A DNA stretch of 64,000 bases from Streptomyces sp. NBC_01478 (GTDB lineage: Bacteria; Actinomycetota; Actinomycetes; Streptomycetales; Streptomycetaceae), in the NCBI RefSeq assembly GCF_036227225.1, contig NZ_CP109444.1, forward strand, positions 1,178,001-1,242,000, in the 5' to 3' direction. The translations under genes and the position numbers were made by a program. Positions 21,350 through 30,629 of the stretch are shown piece after piece. The notes below the pieces were generated by a model that ran no database searches, was not told the DNA's origin, and was given only the letters and a program-made list of their open reading frames with translations. Position 1 is the first letter of the stretch. The number at the start of each line of letters is the position of its first letter.

Positions 21350-21600
21350 AACCGGTCACGCGACCGGTTGAGGTGGGTACGAAATGCCCGTGGATGGTTT
21401 ACGGTTCATTAATACGTGGTCACGGAGTCGACGATACGGTCCTCCGGCGCCACCGCTCAACGGCCCTGGCTGGTCTCCCCCGTCCAGCCAGGGCTTCTTC
21501 ATGCCCCGATTCCGTCCCCCGAGGTGCCCGGGACGTCGGCAGAGGCTGAAATGGGCGTAGGGAGAATTCCGGATCCGCTGCCGGCGAGGAGCCCTGTGCC
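21350..21600 (+). ncRNA. Possible small RNA or long leader with strong terminator hairpin
   Basis: This 251-nt gene-free stretch starts with an AT-rich block near 21395-21415 (GGTTTACGGTTCATTAATAC) unusual for this genome and suitable for a promoter. About 60-90 nt later comes a perfect 11-bp stem, 21463-21494, followed by TTCTTC. Together they fit a short transcript of roughly 80-100 nt. Alternatively this is the terminator of an upstream unit followed by the promoter of the cyclic-nucleotide-binding gene. The strand is inferred from the hairpin followed by pyrimidines on the plus strand. Confidence 0.4.
21463..21500 (+). terminator. Strong intrinsic-terminator-like hairpin
   Basis: GCCCTGGCTGG (21463-21473) and CCAGCCAGGGC (21484-21494) form a perfect 11-bp stem with a 10-nt loop, followed by TTCTTC. 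It is one of the strongest hairpins noticed in the window. Confidence 0.75.
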
Positions 21601-22050
21601 ATGACCCAAGCGATAAAACTGCTGACCGCCCTGCCCCAGACCCAGCGCGAACGGCTGATGGAGCTCGCGCACGAGGTCTCGTTCGCCGAGGACTCCAGGA
21701 TCTTCGAGGCGGGCGGCACGGCCGACCGCTTCTGGGTCGTCCGCTCCGGCGCCGTCTCGCTCGACCAGCAGGTCACCCCGCAGCAGCGGGTCACCGTGGC
21801 CAGTCTCGGCGCGGGCGACCTGCTCGGCTGGTCGTGGCTGTTCCCGCCGTACACCTGGGATTTCGGCGCGGAGGCGTTCAGCGCCGTGCGGGCCTACGAG
21901 TTCGACGCGGCGGCCGTGCTCGCGCTGTGCGTGGAGGATCCGCTGCTCGGGCTCTCCCTGGTGCGGATCGTCGCGGAGATCCTGGCGCACCGGCTGGCGC
22001 TGACCCGGAGCAAGCTGATGGAGCACTACGCGATCCACCGGCCCGTCTGA
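21601..22050 (+). CDS. Stand-alone cyclic-nucleotide-binding (Crp/Fnr-like) domain protein
   Basis: This 149-residue protein is a single cNMP-binding beta-roll: VSFAEDSRIFEAGGTADRFWVVRSGAVSLDQ, then LGAGDLLGWSWLFPPYTWDFGAEAFSAVRAYEFDAAAV. It stops after the C-helix with no helix-turn-helix, unlike Crp, so it is not a DNA-binding regulator by itself. The phosphate-binding cassette (normally GELAL...R) reads GDLLGWSWLF, so cyclic AMP binding is doubtful. ATG 21601 has GAGGAG 11 nt upstream. It sits alone behind a terminator and converges on an MFS gene. It may act as a sensor or adaptor. Confidence 0.85.
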   Translation: MTQAIKLLTALPQTQRERLMELAHEVSFAEDSRIFEAGGTADRFWVVRSGAVSLDQQVTPQQRVTVASLGAGDLLGWSWLFPPYTWDFGAEAFSAVRAYEFDAAAVLALCVEDPLLGLSLVRIVAEILAHRLALTRSKLMEHYAIHRPV

Positions 22051-22056
22051 GCCTCC

Positions 22057-23367
22057 TCAGATGCGGTACCGGCGGAGCGCCGGGACCGTGAAGGCGAGGG
22101 TCAGCATGATGACCACGACCAGGATGCCGCCGCCGGCGACCGCCGTGCGGGGCCCGAAGGCCGAGCCCGCCGTGCCGTGCAGGACGTCGGCGAGGCGGGG
22201 GCCGCCCGCGACGACGACGGTGAAGACGCCCTGCATACGGCCGCGCATCTCGTCGGTCGCGGCGGACAGCAGGATCGCCCCGCGGAACACCATGGAGACC
22301 ATGTCGGCGACTCCGGCGGCGGCGAGGAACACCACACCGATCCACAGGTTGCTGCTCAGTCCGAACCCTGTGATGGCCACGCCCCAGGCGACCACCGCGC
22401 CGATCACCATCCAGCCGTGCCGTCGCGCCCGCGAGAACGTGCCGGAGAACAGCCCGCCGACCACCGCCCCGATGGGGATCGCCGCGAACAGCATGCCGAG
22501 GGCGAGGCCCTCGCCGTAGGGCGCGTAGGTCTGGGCGGCGAGCTGGGGGAACAGGGCGCGGGGCATGCCGAAGACCATCGCGATGATGTCGGCGAGGAAG
22601 GACAGCAGCAGCACCTTGTGCAGCGAGATGTAGCGGAAGCCGGCGGCGACCTCGCGCCAGCCCGCGCGGCGCGGGGTCGCGGACGCCAGGGGCGGCAGCG
22701 AGGGCAGCCGGACGACCGCCCAGAGCGTGACGCACAGGGCCAGCGCGTCGATGAGATACAGCTCGGGCAGGCCGATGACCGGGATGAGGGCGCCCGCGAG
22801 GAGCGGTCCGACGACCTGGCCGGTCTGCATCACGGTCGAGCCGAGGGCGTTGGCGGCGGCCAGTTGCCCGGCGGGGACCAGGCGGGCGATGGAGGCGTTG
22901 CGGGCGGGCGCGTTGAGGCCCCAGAAGGCCTGCTGCATCGCGAGCAGCAGCATCAGCGCGGCCACCGATTCGAGGCCGGTGACGGCCTGGAGCCAGAACA
23001 GCACCGAGGTGACGGCGATGCCGCTGTTGGTGATCAGGAGCAGCTTGCGGCGGTCCATGCTGTCGGCGATCGCGCCGCCCCACAGCGCGAACACGATGAG
23101 CGGCAGCAGCCCGGCCATGCTGGCGGCGCCGACCCAGGCGGAGGAGCCGGTGATGTCGTAGATCTGCTTGGGTACGGCGACGGCGGTGAGCTGGCTGCCG
23201 ACGGCCGTGACGATGGTCGAGGACCACAGGCGGCGGTAGGCGGGGATGCGCAGCGGGCGGGTGTCCATCGCCCAGCGGCGCCAGCCGCGCCGGGGGCCTG
23301 TCGCGGGTTCCGCGTCCTTCGCGGCCTCGGGTTCGGTGCCGCTGTCGGTGCTCTCGCTGGTGTCCAC
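22057..23367 (-). CDS. MFS transporter (EntS/enterobactin-exporter-like)
   Basis: This 436-residue membrane protein has about 12 hydrophobic segments and the MFS loop signature WGGAIADSMDRRKLLL between segments 2 and 3. The overall pattern (RRLWSSTIVTAVGSQLTAVAVPKQIYDITGSS) is that of the MFS_3/EntS group, exporters of siderophores or drugs. A cytoplasmic N-terminal tail of about 35 residues is Glu/Asp/Arg-rich. The start is GTG 23367 with AGGAAG close upstream. No siderophore genes are nearby, so the substrate is open. It converges on the cyclic-nucleotide-binding gene with a 6-nt gap. Confidence 0.87.
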   Translation of the reverse strand: MDTSESTDSGTEPEAAKDAEPATGPRRGWRRWAMDTRPLRIPAYRRLWSSTIVTAVGSQLTAVAVPKQIYDITGSSAWVGAASMAGLLPLIVFALWGGAIADSMDRRKLLLITNSGIAVTSVLFWLQAVTGLESVAALMLLLAMQQAFWGLNAPARNASIARLVPAGQLAAANALGSTVMQTGQVVGPLLAGALIPVIGLPELYLIDALALCVTLWAVVRLPSLPPLASATPRRAGWREVAAGFRYISLHKVLLLSFLADIIAMVFGMPRALFPQLAAQTYAPYGEGLALGMLFAAIPIGAVVGGLFSGTFSRARRHGWMVIGAVVAWGVAITGFGLSSNLWIGVVFLAAAGVADMVSMVFRGAILLSAATDEMRGRMQGVFTVVVAGGPRLADVLHGTAGSAFGPRTAVAGGGILVVVIMLTLAFTVPALRRYRI

Positions 23368-23447
23368 TGGCTTCCTGGTTGCTCGCTACATCTAATCGGC
23401 CGGGGTTCACTATCGCAGCACCGGCTGTGGCCGCCGAATCCGCGATC

Positions 23448-24059
23448 TCATGTTCCGGCGACGAGAGTTGCGCCGAGACCGATCATCGTGGCGGCGACCA
23501 GGCCGTCCAGGACCCGCCAGGCCGAGGGCTTGGCGAGGTGGCGGCTGAGCAGGCGGGCGCCGAAGCCGAGCGCGGCGAACCAGCACACGCTGGCGCACAC
23601 GGCGCCGAGTCCGAAGGTCCAGCGCAGCGGGCCGCGGTCGGCGGCGATCGAGCCGAGCAGGAACACGGTGTCCAGGTAGACGTGCGGGTTGAGCCAGGTC
23701 ATCGCCAGACAGGTGAGGACGGCCCGGCGGCGCGAGCCGGACGGCCCGCCCTCGGCGCGCAGGGCGGCGGGGCGGAACACCCGGCGGGCGGCGAGGACGC
23801 CGTAGCCGAGGAGGAACGCTCCGCCGATGAGCCCGACCGCCTTGAGGGCGCCCGGCCAGGCGACCACGATCGCGCCGACCCCGCCGACGCCCAGCGCGAT
23901 GAGGAGGGCGTCGGACAGGGCGCAGATGCCGACCACGGCGAGGACGGCCTCGCGGCGGATGCCCTGGCGCAGGACGAAGGCGTTCTGGGCGCCGATGGCG
24001 ACGATGAGCGAGAGGCCGGTGCCGAAGCCGGCGGCCGCCGCGGAGAGGGCGTTGGTCAC
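23448..24059 (-). CDS. lysE: LysE/ArgO-family amino-acid exporter
   Basis: This 203-residue membrane protein has about six hydrophobic segments and the LysE hallmark near the N-terminus, GLSLIVAIGAQNAFVLRQGIRRE, plus the conserved WLNPHVYLDTVFLLG in the middle. It exports basic amino acids (lysine, arginine) to prevent toxic intracellular levels. It starts with GTG 24059 and is divergent from a LysR-type regulator across 65 nt, the arrangement known for lysE-lysG of corynebacteria and argO-argP. Expression is therefore expected to be switched on by the regulator with lysine or arginine as co-inducer. Confidence 0.93.
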   Translation of the reverse strand: MTNALSAAAAGFGTGLSLIVAIGAQNAFVLRQGIRREAVLAVVGICALSDALLIALGVGGVGAIVVAWPGALKAVGLIGGAFLLGYGVLAARRVFRPAALRAEGGPSGSRRRAVLTCLAMTWLNPHVYLDTVFLLGSIAADRGPLRWTFGLGAVCASVCWFAALGFGARLLSRHLAKPSAWRVLDGLVAATMIGLGATLVAGT

Positions 24060-24094
24060 GCCTCGACGCTAGGGGCACCGACATCGGGAGTACA

Positions 24095-24120
24095 GCTAAG
24101 GATTCTTACGTAGCATTAGC
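24095..24120. promoter_or_regulatory. Putative LysG/ArgP binding site between lysE and its regulator
   Basis: GCTAA (24095-24099) and TTAGC (24116-24120) are inverted arms in an AT-richer patch of the 65-nt divergent gap. LysR-type activators bind dyads of this kind upstream of their divergent target. TAGCAT (24111-24116) may be the -10 element of the regulator gene. Confidence 0.45.
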
Positions 24121-24127
24121 GCTCGTG

Positions 24128-25027
24128 ATGGTTTCGGAGCTGCCCCTCGACCAGGTACGGACGCTGCTCGCGGTGGTCGACGAGGGCACGTTCGACGCGG
24201 CGGCCGGCGCCCTGCATGTGACGCCCTCGGCGATCAGCCAGCGGGTGAAGGCCCTGGAGCAGCGCACGGGCCGGGTCCTGCTGCTGCGCACCAAGCCGGT
24301 GCGGACGACCGAGTCCGGCCAGGTGGTCGTGCGCTTCGCCCGCCAACTGGCCCGCCTGGAACGGGACGCGCGCGCCGAGTTGGGCATGAGCGAGGCGGGC
24401 GAGCCGACCCGGGTGTCGGTCGCGGTGAACGCGGATTCGCTCGCCACCTGGTTCCTGGGCGCGCTCACCCGCGTCCCGCGCGACCTCCGGGTCTGCTTCG
24501 AACTCCGCCGCGAGGACGAGGACCATACGGCGGCCCTGCTGCGCGAGGGCCTGGTCATGGCGGCGGTGACCTCGTCACCGGACGCGGTACCGGGCTGCTC
24601 GGTGCGGGCCCTGGGCCTGATGCGCTATCTGCCGGTGGCGAGCCCGGAATTCAGCGAGACATGGCTCGCAGGCCCGCTGCGGGACGCGCTGCCCGAGGCA
24701 CCGGTGGTGACCTTCGACCGGCTGGACGACTTCCAGGACGCCTTCGTACGACGGCTGCGGCGGGGGCAGGGCGGGGCGAGTGCGGTACGCCATCTCGTGC
24801 CGACCTCGGAGGGCTTCGTGGCCGCTGTCGCCGCCGGGCTGGGGTGGGGCATGGTCCCGGAGATGCAGGCCGCCGAACTGCTGGACGCGGGGCGGCTGGT
24901 GAACTTCGCGCCGAAGCGGTCGGTCGACGTACCGCTGTACTGGCAGCAGTGGAAGCTGGACTCGCCTGCGCTGGCGGCGGTGGCGGGGGCGGTCATGGGG
25001 GCGGCGGCGGAGGCGCTGCGAGGCTGA
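24128..25027 (+). CDS. LysR-family regulator, LysG/ArgP type
   Basis: This 299-residue protein has an N-terminal winged helix-turn-helix (LDQVRTLLAVVDEGTFDAAAGALHVTPSAISQRVKALEQ) and a periplasmic-binding-like effector domain (from about residue 90). The helix-turn-helix wording matches the ArgP/LysG/IciA group, which activates basic amino-acid exporters. A GTG codon (24125) directly precedes ATG 24128, so either could start the protein; no Shine-Dalgarno is seen, and a leaderless transcript from TAGCAT is possible. It is divergent from lysE, its expected target. Confidence 0.92.
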   Translation: MVSELPLDQVRTLLAVVDEGTFDAAAGALHVTPSAISQRVKALEQRTGRVLLLRTKPVRTTESGQVVVRFARQLARLERDARAELGMSEAGEPTRVSVAVNADSLATWFLGALTRVPRDLRVCFELRREDEDHTAALLREGLVMAAVTSSPDAVPGCSVRALGLMRYLPVASPEFSETWLAGPLRDALPEAPVVTFDRLDDFQDAFVRRLRRGQGGASAVRHLVPTSEGFVAAVAAGLGWGMVPEMQAAELLDAGRLVNFAPKRSVDVPLYWQQWKLDSPALAAVAGAVMGAAAEALRG

Positions 25028-25044
25028 GCACTCGGCCGGCCGTT

Positions 25045-25140
25045 TCGATGTGCGGCTCCGCCGCGGGGCTGCGATGTGGCGCTGTTCCGCTGCGGCGCCG
25101 TCGTGGCTGGTCGCCCCCACGCGGCGGAGCCGCACATCGA
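25045..25140. repeat. Perfect 21-bp inverted repeat between convergent genes
   Basis: The arms are at 25045-25065 and 25120-25140, separated by 54 nt, and are exact reverse complements. The left arm starts TCGATGTGCGGC and includes CGGCTCCGCCG, a short palindrome often met in Streptomyces intergenic DNA. It fills the 172-nt gap between the LysR-type gene and the convergent tetR gene and may act as a bidirectional terminator or be a copy of a dispersed repeat. Confidence 0.8.
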
Positions 25141-25199
25141 TACCGCCCCGCGCCTCTTCGGGGCGCTGCCGCATCGCGGGTGAACCTCGCGCGGACTGC

Positions 25200-25907
25200 T
25201 CAGGGGCCCACGGACTTCAGTTGGGCAGCGGCGCTGTCCAGCAGCATCTCCAACGCCGTCGGATACGCGCTGTCGACCATGCGGGACGCCAGCAGTGGGG
25301 CCGCCTCGGCGATGCGGGGGTGGGAGGTGCGGGGCAGACGGGCGTAGGTCGAGCGCCACATCGCCTCGTCCGCGCGGAGCGACGCGCTCGGCAGGGCCAG
25401 GGACGCGGCGTCGAGGGCGGCGAAGGCCAGGGTCTGGTCGATGAACGCGTGGTAGATCCGCACGGTGTCCGGCAGCGGGAATCCGGCCGTGCGCAGGACG
25501 TCCAACACAGCCTCGTCGGCGGCCAGTTCGTTGGCCCGGCCGGTGACCCGGCTCGCCGTGAGCTGGGCGGCCTGCGGGTGGGCGACGTACGCGGCGTGGA
25601 TGCGCAGGCCGATCGCGCGCAGGTCGGCCCGCCACTCCCCCGTCGGCTCCCAGCCCCGCAGCGCCTGTCCGACGAGGGCGTCGCCGATGGCCAGGGTCAG
25701 CTCGTCCATGCCGCGGAAGTAGCGGTAGAGCGTGCTGGGGTCGGCGTCCAGGGCGAGGCCCAGGCGGCAGGCGGTCAGGCCCGCGCTGCCGTGCTCGCGC
25801 AGCATCCGCAGGGCCGTGTCGACGATCAACCGCTCGGACAGGACCGTGCCGCTCTTGGTGGGACGGCGTCGGCGCCGTTTCTCCTCGGACACCACCGGTT
25901 TCGGCAT
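25200..25907 (-). CDS. TetR-family transcriptional regulator
   Basis: This 235-residue regulator has a basic N-terminal tail (KRRRRRPTKSG) followed by the TetR DNA-binding domain, LIVDTALRMLREHGSAGLTACRLGLALDADPSTLYRYFRG (about residues 26-66), and a helical ligand-binding domain with the TetR_C-like region GWEPTGEWRADLRAIGLRIHAAY. It is divergent from a saccharopine-dehydrogenase-family gene with a 116-nt gap that holds an inverted repeat. It probably represses itself and that gene. The inducer is unknown. Confidence 0.9.
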   Translation of the reverse strand: MPKPVVSEEKRRRRRPTKSGTVLSERLIVDTALRMLREHGSAGLTACRLGLALDADPSTLYRYFRGMDELTLAIGDALVGQALRGWEPTGEWRADLRAIGLRIHAAYVAHPQAAQLTASRVTGRANELAADEAVLDVLRTAGFPLPDTVRIYHAFIDQTLAFAALDAASLALPSASLRADEAMWRSTYARLPRTSHPRIAEAAPLLASRMVDSAYPTALEMLLDSAAAQLKSVGP

Positions 25908-25933
25908 CGCGGTCTCCTCCTCTCGCCTTATGC

Positions 25934-25968
25934 CAACGCCATTGACCTTATCCGCGCCACCGGCGTTG
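25934..25968. promoter_or_regulatory. Inverted repeat between tetR and the dehydrogenase gene
   Basis: CAACGCC (25934-25940) and GGCGTTG (25962-25968) are 7-nt inverted arms 21 nt apart, lying 27 nt upstream of the tetR start. The spacing is wide for a TetR operator, so this may instead be two half-sites or chance. Confidence 0.35.
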
Positions 25969-26023
25969 TATCTCGGGCAGGGCCCTCTGACGTTCGCAGT
26001 CCGGCAGTTAAGGAGTTCTTGTC

Positions 26024-27244
26024 ATGCGTGTACTGCTGGTGGGAGCCGGTGGTGTGGGGACCGCGGTCACCCGGATCGCGGCCCGGCGTCCGTTCTTCGA
26101 CGCGATGGTGGTCGCCGACTACGACCTGGCGCGGGCGGAAGCGGCTGTCGCCGCGCTCGGGGACGCCGGCGACCGGTTCCGCGCCGAGCGGTTGGACGCG
26201 AGCGCCGAGGAGGCCGTCGTGGCGGCGCTGCGCGCGCACGAGTGCGACGTGCTGCTGAACGCGACCGACCCGCGCTTCGTCCTGCCCCTGTTCCGTGCGG
26301 CGCGCGCCGCCGGGGCGAACTACCTCGACATGGCGATGTCGCTGTCCCGGCCGCACCCGGAGCGGCAGTACGAGGAGTGCGGGGTCAAGCTCGGCGACGC
26401 CCAGTTCGAGGACGCGGCCGACTGGGAGAAGGCGGGCGCGCTGGCGCTCGTCGGGATGGGCGTCGAGCCGGGTCTCTCGGACGTGTTCGCGCGGTACGCG
26501 GCCGATGAACTCTTCGACGAGATCGAGGAGATCGGCATCCGCGACGGCGCGAACCTCACCGTCGACGGCTACGACTTCGCGCCCTCCTTCAGCATCTGGA
26601 CCACGATCGAGGAGTGTCTGAACCCGCCGGTCGTCTACGAGGCCGACCGCGGCTGGTTCACCACGGAACCGTTCAGCGAGCCCGAGGTGTTCGACTTCCC
26701 CGAGGGCATCGGCCCGGTCGAGTGCGTGAACGTGGAGCACGAGGAGGTGCTGCTGGTCCCGCGCTGGGTCGACGCGAAGCGGGTCACCTTCAAGTACGGC
26801 CTCGGCAATCAGTTCATCGACACGCTGAAGACCCTGCACCTCCTGGGCCTGGACCGCACCGAACCGGTCACCGTACCGAGTGCCGCAGGAGCAACTGCCG
26901 TATCGCCGAGGGACGTTGTCGCCGCCTGTCTGCCCGACCCGGCGACGCTGGGCGACCGTATGCACGGCAAGACCTGCGCGGGCACGTGGGTGCGCGGCAC
27001 GAAGGACGGGGCACCGCGCGAGGTGTACCTCTATCACGTGGTCGACAACGAGTGGTCGATGGCGGAGTACGGCTCCCAGGCCGTGGTCTGGCAGACCGCC
27101 ATCAACCCGGTGATCGCCCTGGAACTGCTGGCCACGGGGGCGTGGACCGGCTCGGGTGTGCTGGGCCCGGAGGCGTTCCCGGCCGGGCCGTTCCTGGACC
27201 TGCTGACGGCGTACGGGTCGCCGTGGGGCCTGCGGGAGCAGTGA
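26024..27244 (+). CDS. Saccharopine dehydrogenase family oxidoreductase
   Basis: This 406-residue protein opens with a Rossmann fold, MRVLLVGAGGVGTAVTRIAARR, and continues as in the saccharopine-dehydrogenase/LYS9-like family (NATDPRFVLPLFRAARAAGANYLDMAMS; GMGVEPGLSDVFARYAADELFDEIEEIGIRDG). Bacterial members include enzymes of lysine or carboxynorspermidine-type metabolism, so it is an NAD(P)-dependent dehydrogenase of an amino-acid-like substrate. ATG 26024 has AAGGAG at a spacing of 8. Its nearness to lysE and a lysG-type regulator suggests basic-amino-acid metabolism, but the adjacent TetR protein is its likelier controller. Confidence 0.88.
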   Translation: MRVLLVGAGGVGTAVTRIAARRPFFDAMVVADYDLARAEAAVAALGDAGDRFRAERLDASAEEAVVAALRAHECDVLLNATDPRFVLPLFRAARAAGANYLDMAMSLSRPHPERQYEECGVKLGDAQFEDAADWEKAGALALVGMGVEPGLSDVFARYAADELFDEIEEIGIRDGANLTVDGYDFAPSFSIWTTIEECLNPPVVYEADRGWFTTEPFSEPEVFDFPEGIGPVECVNVEHEEVLLVPRWVDAKRVTFKYGLGNQFIDTLKTLHLLGLDRTEPVTVPSAAGATAVSPRDVVAACLPDPATLGDRMHGKTCAGTWVRGTKDGAPREVYLYHVVDNEWSMAEYGSQAVVWQTAINPVIALELLATGAWTGSGVLGPEAFPAGPFLDLLTAYGSPWGLREQ

Positions 27245-27286
27245 ACAGCGCCAACTCCCCTGAGGCGGAGCTGAGTTGACTTGCCG

Positions 27287-29109
27287 TCAATCGCCCTCCG
27301 GTGCCGGGGAGTTGGGCAGCCGCAGGGTGAAGACGGAACCGGCTCCGGTCTCGCTCGCCGCCTCGACCGTGCCGTCGTGGGCGGCGACCAGGTCGCGGAC
27401 GATGGACAGGCCCAGGCCGCTGCCTCCGGTGCGGCGGCTGCGGGACTGGTCGGCACGCCAGAAGCGTTCGAAGACGTGCGCGAGGTTCTCGGCCGCGATG
27501 CCGGTGCCGGTGTCGGTGACCGTCAGGACGATGTCGTCGCCGTCGCGCCACGCGGTCACGGTGACGGTGCCGTCGGCCGGTGTGTGGCGCAGCGCGTTGG
27601 ACACGAGGTTGCCGAGCACCTGGCGCATGCGTACCGGATCCGCGTCCAGCCAGAGGGAGTTGTCCGTCTTGCCGGTCAGGGCGACCCCGGCCGTGTCGGC
27701 GGTGACCCGGTACGCGGCGACGATCTGGTCGACGAGGTCCTCGACGCGCACCGGTTCTCGGTGCAGGCGCAGGGTGCCGGCGTCGGCGGCGGCGAGGTCC
27801 TGGAGGTCGTCGATGACCCGCTGGAGGACCATCGCCTCCTCGTGCAGGGAGCCGAGCAGCGCCGGGTCGGGTTCGACGAAGCCGTCCCGGGTGACCTCCA
27901 GCCAGCCGCGGATGTTGGTGAGCGGGCTGCGCAGCTCATGGGCGATGTCGCTCACCATGGCCTTGCGCTGGGCCTCCATGCGTTCCCGGCGTTCGGTGAG
28001 GTCGTTGAACGCCTCGGCCAGGATGCCGGTCTCGTCCCGGGTCTTCACCGGCACCCGGACGTGCAACTCCGGTGGCTGCTGGGCCGCTTCGGTCAGCGCG
28101 CGCAGGGGGCGTACGAGTCTCGTGGCGACGACCGCCGTCACCAGGACCGTGAGCGCCAGTACGGCCGCCGCCGCGCCGACGACCTTGGCCTTGTTCGCCG
28201 GGGAGACGTCGAAGCGGGGCGCGGTGGTGTCGCCGCCGCCCAGGAACAGTTCGGCCACCGGCGCCACGTAGGGGTCGAGTTGGGCGCGGCGGGCGTTGTC
28301 GGTGCACGCCTCGGCCTTGCGTATGGCGGCCGCGTCGCCCAGCTTGTTGTAGGCGCCCGTGACGTAGCGGGAGCCGAGGCTCTTGTCGTAGACGTCGACG
28401 CCGAAGTACGGGACCTTGAAGTTCACGCCTCCCTGCAGCAGGCAGGGCTGGGCGCGCACGATCAGGTTCTTCAGCGCCTTGCTCTCGGTGGCGGTCGGGG
28501 TGTTGAGCTTCCCGTCGGCGCAGTTCACGGGCACATTGCCGTTCGCGTTGTTGCCGTCCGCGTCGGTGAGGACGGGACGGCCGCTCGGCGTCATCGTGAT
28601 GGTCGTGTCGATGCCGCTCTGCTTGAAGCACGCCTGGCGGTCCTTCGCCAGCCCCATCAGCCGGACCCGCTCCTTCGCGGTCACCCGGTACGGTCCGACG
28701 ACCCGGGGGTCGAGGCCGCTGAGCTGTGCGCCGGGTTCCGTGTAGGTGTCGGTGTGCAGCGGGTCGACGTTCGCGGCGGCGCGGGGCGGCAGTGAGGTGC
28801 CGTGCGGCGCGGAGTCGGCGACGAGGGTGCGGTCGGAGGTCGTGAGGGCGATACGGCGGCCCATCTTCTTCGACAGTGCGCGGACGGTGGGTGCGACGCC
28901 CTTCCAGTCGGGGTGGGTCGCGGCGTATCCGCTGAGCTGCGCGAGGATGCGCATGTCGTCGGCGAGGTCCTGGCCCTGTTCCTCCCGGATGGCCCGGGTG
29001 GTGGTCTCCACCGCGAGCCAGGCCGTCGCGCCGACCGAGCAGAGCGCGATCAGCACGGTGGCGACGAGCAGCCGGACCAACAGCCGTTTGCGCAGCGGTA
29101 TCCGGGGCC

Positions 29110-29113
<4 letters not shown>
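27287..29113 (-). CDS. Sensor histidine kinase
   Basis: This 608-residue membrane kinase has transmembrane helix 1 at about residues 9-31, a large extracytoplasmic domain (about 32-300) and helix 2 at VVGAAAAVLALTVLVTAVVAT. A HAMP linker, HisKA with H392 in SDIAHELRSPLTNI, and HATPase_c (NLVSNALRHTP, DTGTGI, GGSGLGLSIV) follow. The sensor domain contains four cysteines (ACFKQ, VNCAD, QPCLL, EACTD) that could form two disulfides outside the cell. GTG 29113 overlaps the response-regulator stop by 4 nt. It follows L,D-transpeptidase and peptidase genes, so an envelope signal is plausible. The ligand is unknown. Confidence 0.93.
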
Positions 29114-29808
<695 letters not shown>

Positions 29809-29826
29809 CTGGCGGATCCTAGGCGG

Positions 29827-30588
29827 TCAGCGGCCGAGGGCGGCGGCGTCGCCCATGACGACGACGGGGTGCCGGGCCGGGTCGAGGGTGCGCAGGAGTT
29901 CCTTCATGTGGTCCTCCGCGATGCTGACGCAGCCGTGGGTGGGGCCGCCGTGGTCGACGTGGATCCAGATGCCGCCGCCGCGCGAGGAGCCGAGGGGGCG
30001 GGTCCAGTCGAGGGGTGAAGTGCCGGGCTGCCGGTTGTAGTTGATGGCGATCACGTAGTCGAAGGACCCCGCGAGGGGTTCGCCCTCGAAGCCGGTGCCG
30101 GGCGAGACGAAGCCCGACCCCTGGTCGTACGACAGCTTGGTGCCGGGGTCCCTGAGCAGCCCGCCCGCGTCGGTGAGCGAGTAGACACCGATCGGTGAGT
30201 GCAGGTCACCGGCCATGTGGTGGTCCGACCAGCCCCTGAGCGCGTTGTGCGCGGCCCAGCTCGCGGTCTGCTGCCAGCCGTCGTCGGTGCGCTCGTACAG
30301 GGCGAGGGTGGAGAGGGGGGAGTTCGCGGCCCGGCCGGTCACCAGGACGACCTGCTCGGTGCCGGCCGGTATGCGGGCCAGCATCTTGGGCCCCACGCCC
30401 GGCAGTTGGCGGGGAGCCGCCTCGGCGGATATCTCCGACGAGGGCGAGGGCGAGGAGGTCGCCGACGAGGGGGCGGGCGCAGGAGCGGGGTCGGACGCGT
30501 GGTCCGTAGCCGCCACCGCACCGCCGCCGCATCCCGTGAGGAAAAGGGATGCGGCGACGAGTGCGACCGGGGACATACGAGTGATCAT
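29827..30588 (-). CDS. L,D-transpeptidase (YkuD) lipoprotein
   Basis: This 253-residue exported protein begins with a lipoprotein signal ending in the lipobox LTGC (about residue 20), so it should be anchored to the outer face of the membrane. A Pro/Ser/Ala-rich linker follows. The YkuD catalytic domain ends with HGCVSI, holding the nucleophilic cysteine and its histidine, preceded by the conserved IWIHVDHGGPT region. The enzyme forms 3-3 peptidoglycan cross-links or attaches molecules to peptidoglycan. ATG 30588 is supported by the signal peptide. It lies between an M1 peptidase and a two-component system on the same strand. Confidence 0.9.
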   Translation of the reverse strand: MITRMSPVALVAASLFLTGCGGGAVAATDHASDPAPAPAPSSATSSPSPSSEISAEAAPRQLPGVGPKMLARIPAGTEQVVLVTGRAANSPLSTLALYERTDDGWQQTASWAAHNALRGWSDHHMAGDLHSPIGVYSLTDAGGLLRDPGTKLSYDQGSGFVSPGTGFEGEPLAGSFDYVIAINYNRQPGTSPLDWTRPLGSSRGGGIWIHVDHGGPTHGCVSIAEDHMKELLRTLDPARHPVVVMGDAAALGR

Positions 30589-30629
30589 GAGTCGACGATG
30601 ACCGACACATGTGAGGAACTCGTCAGCTC

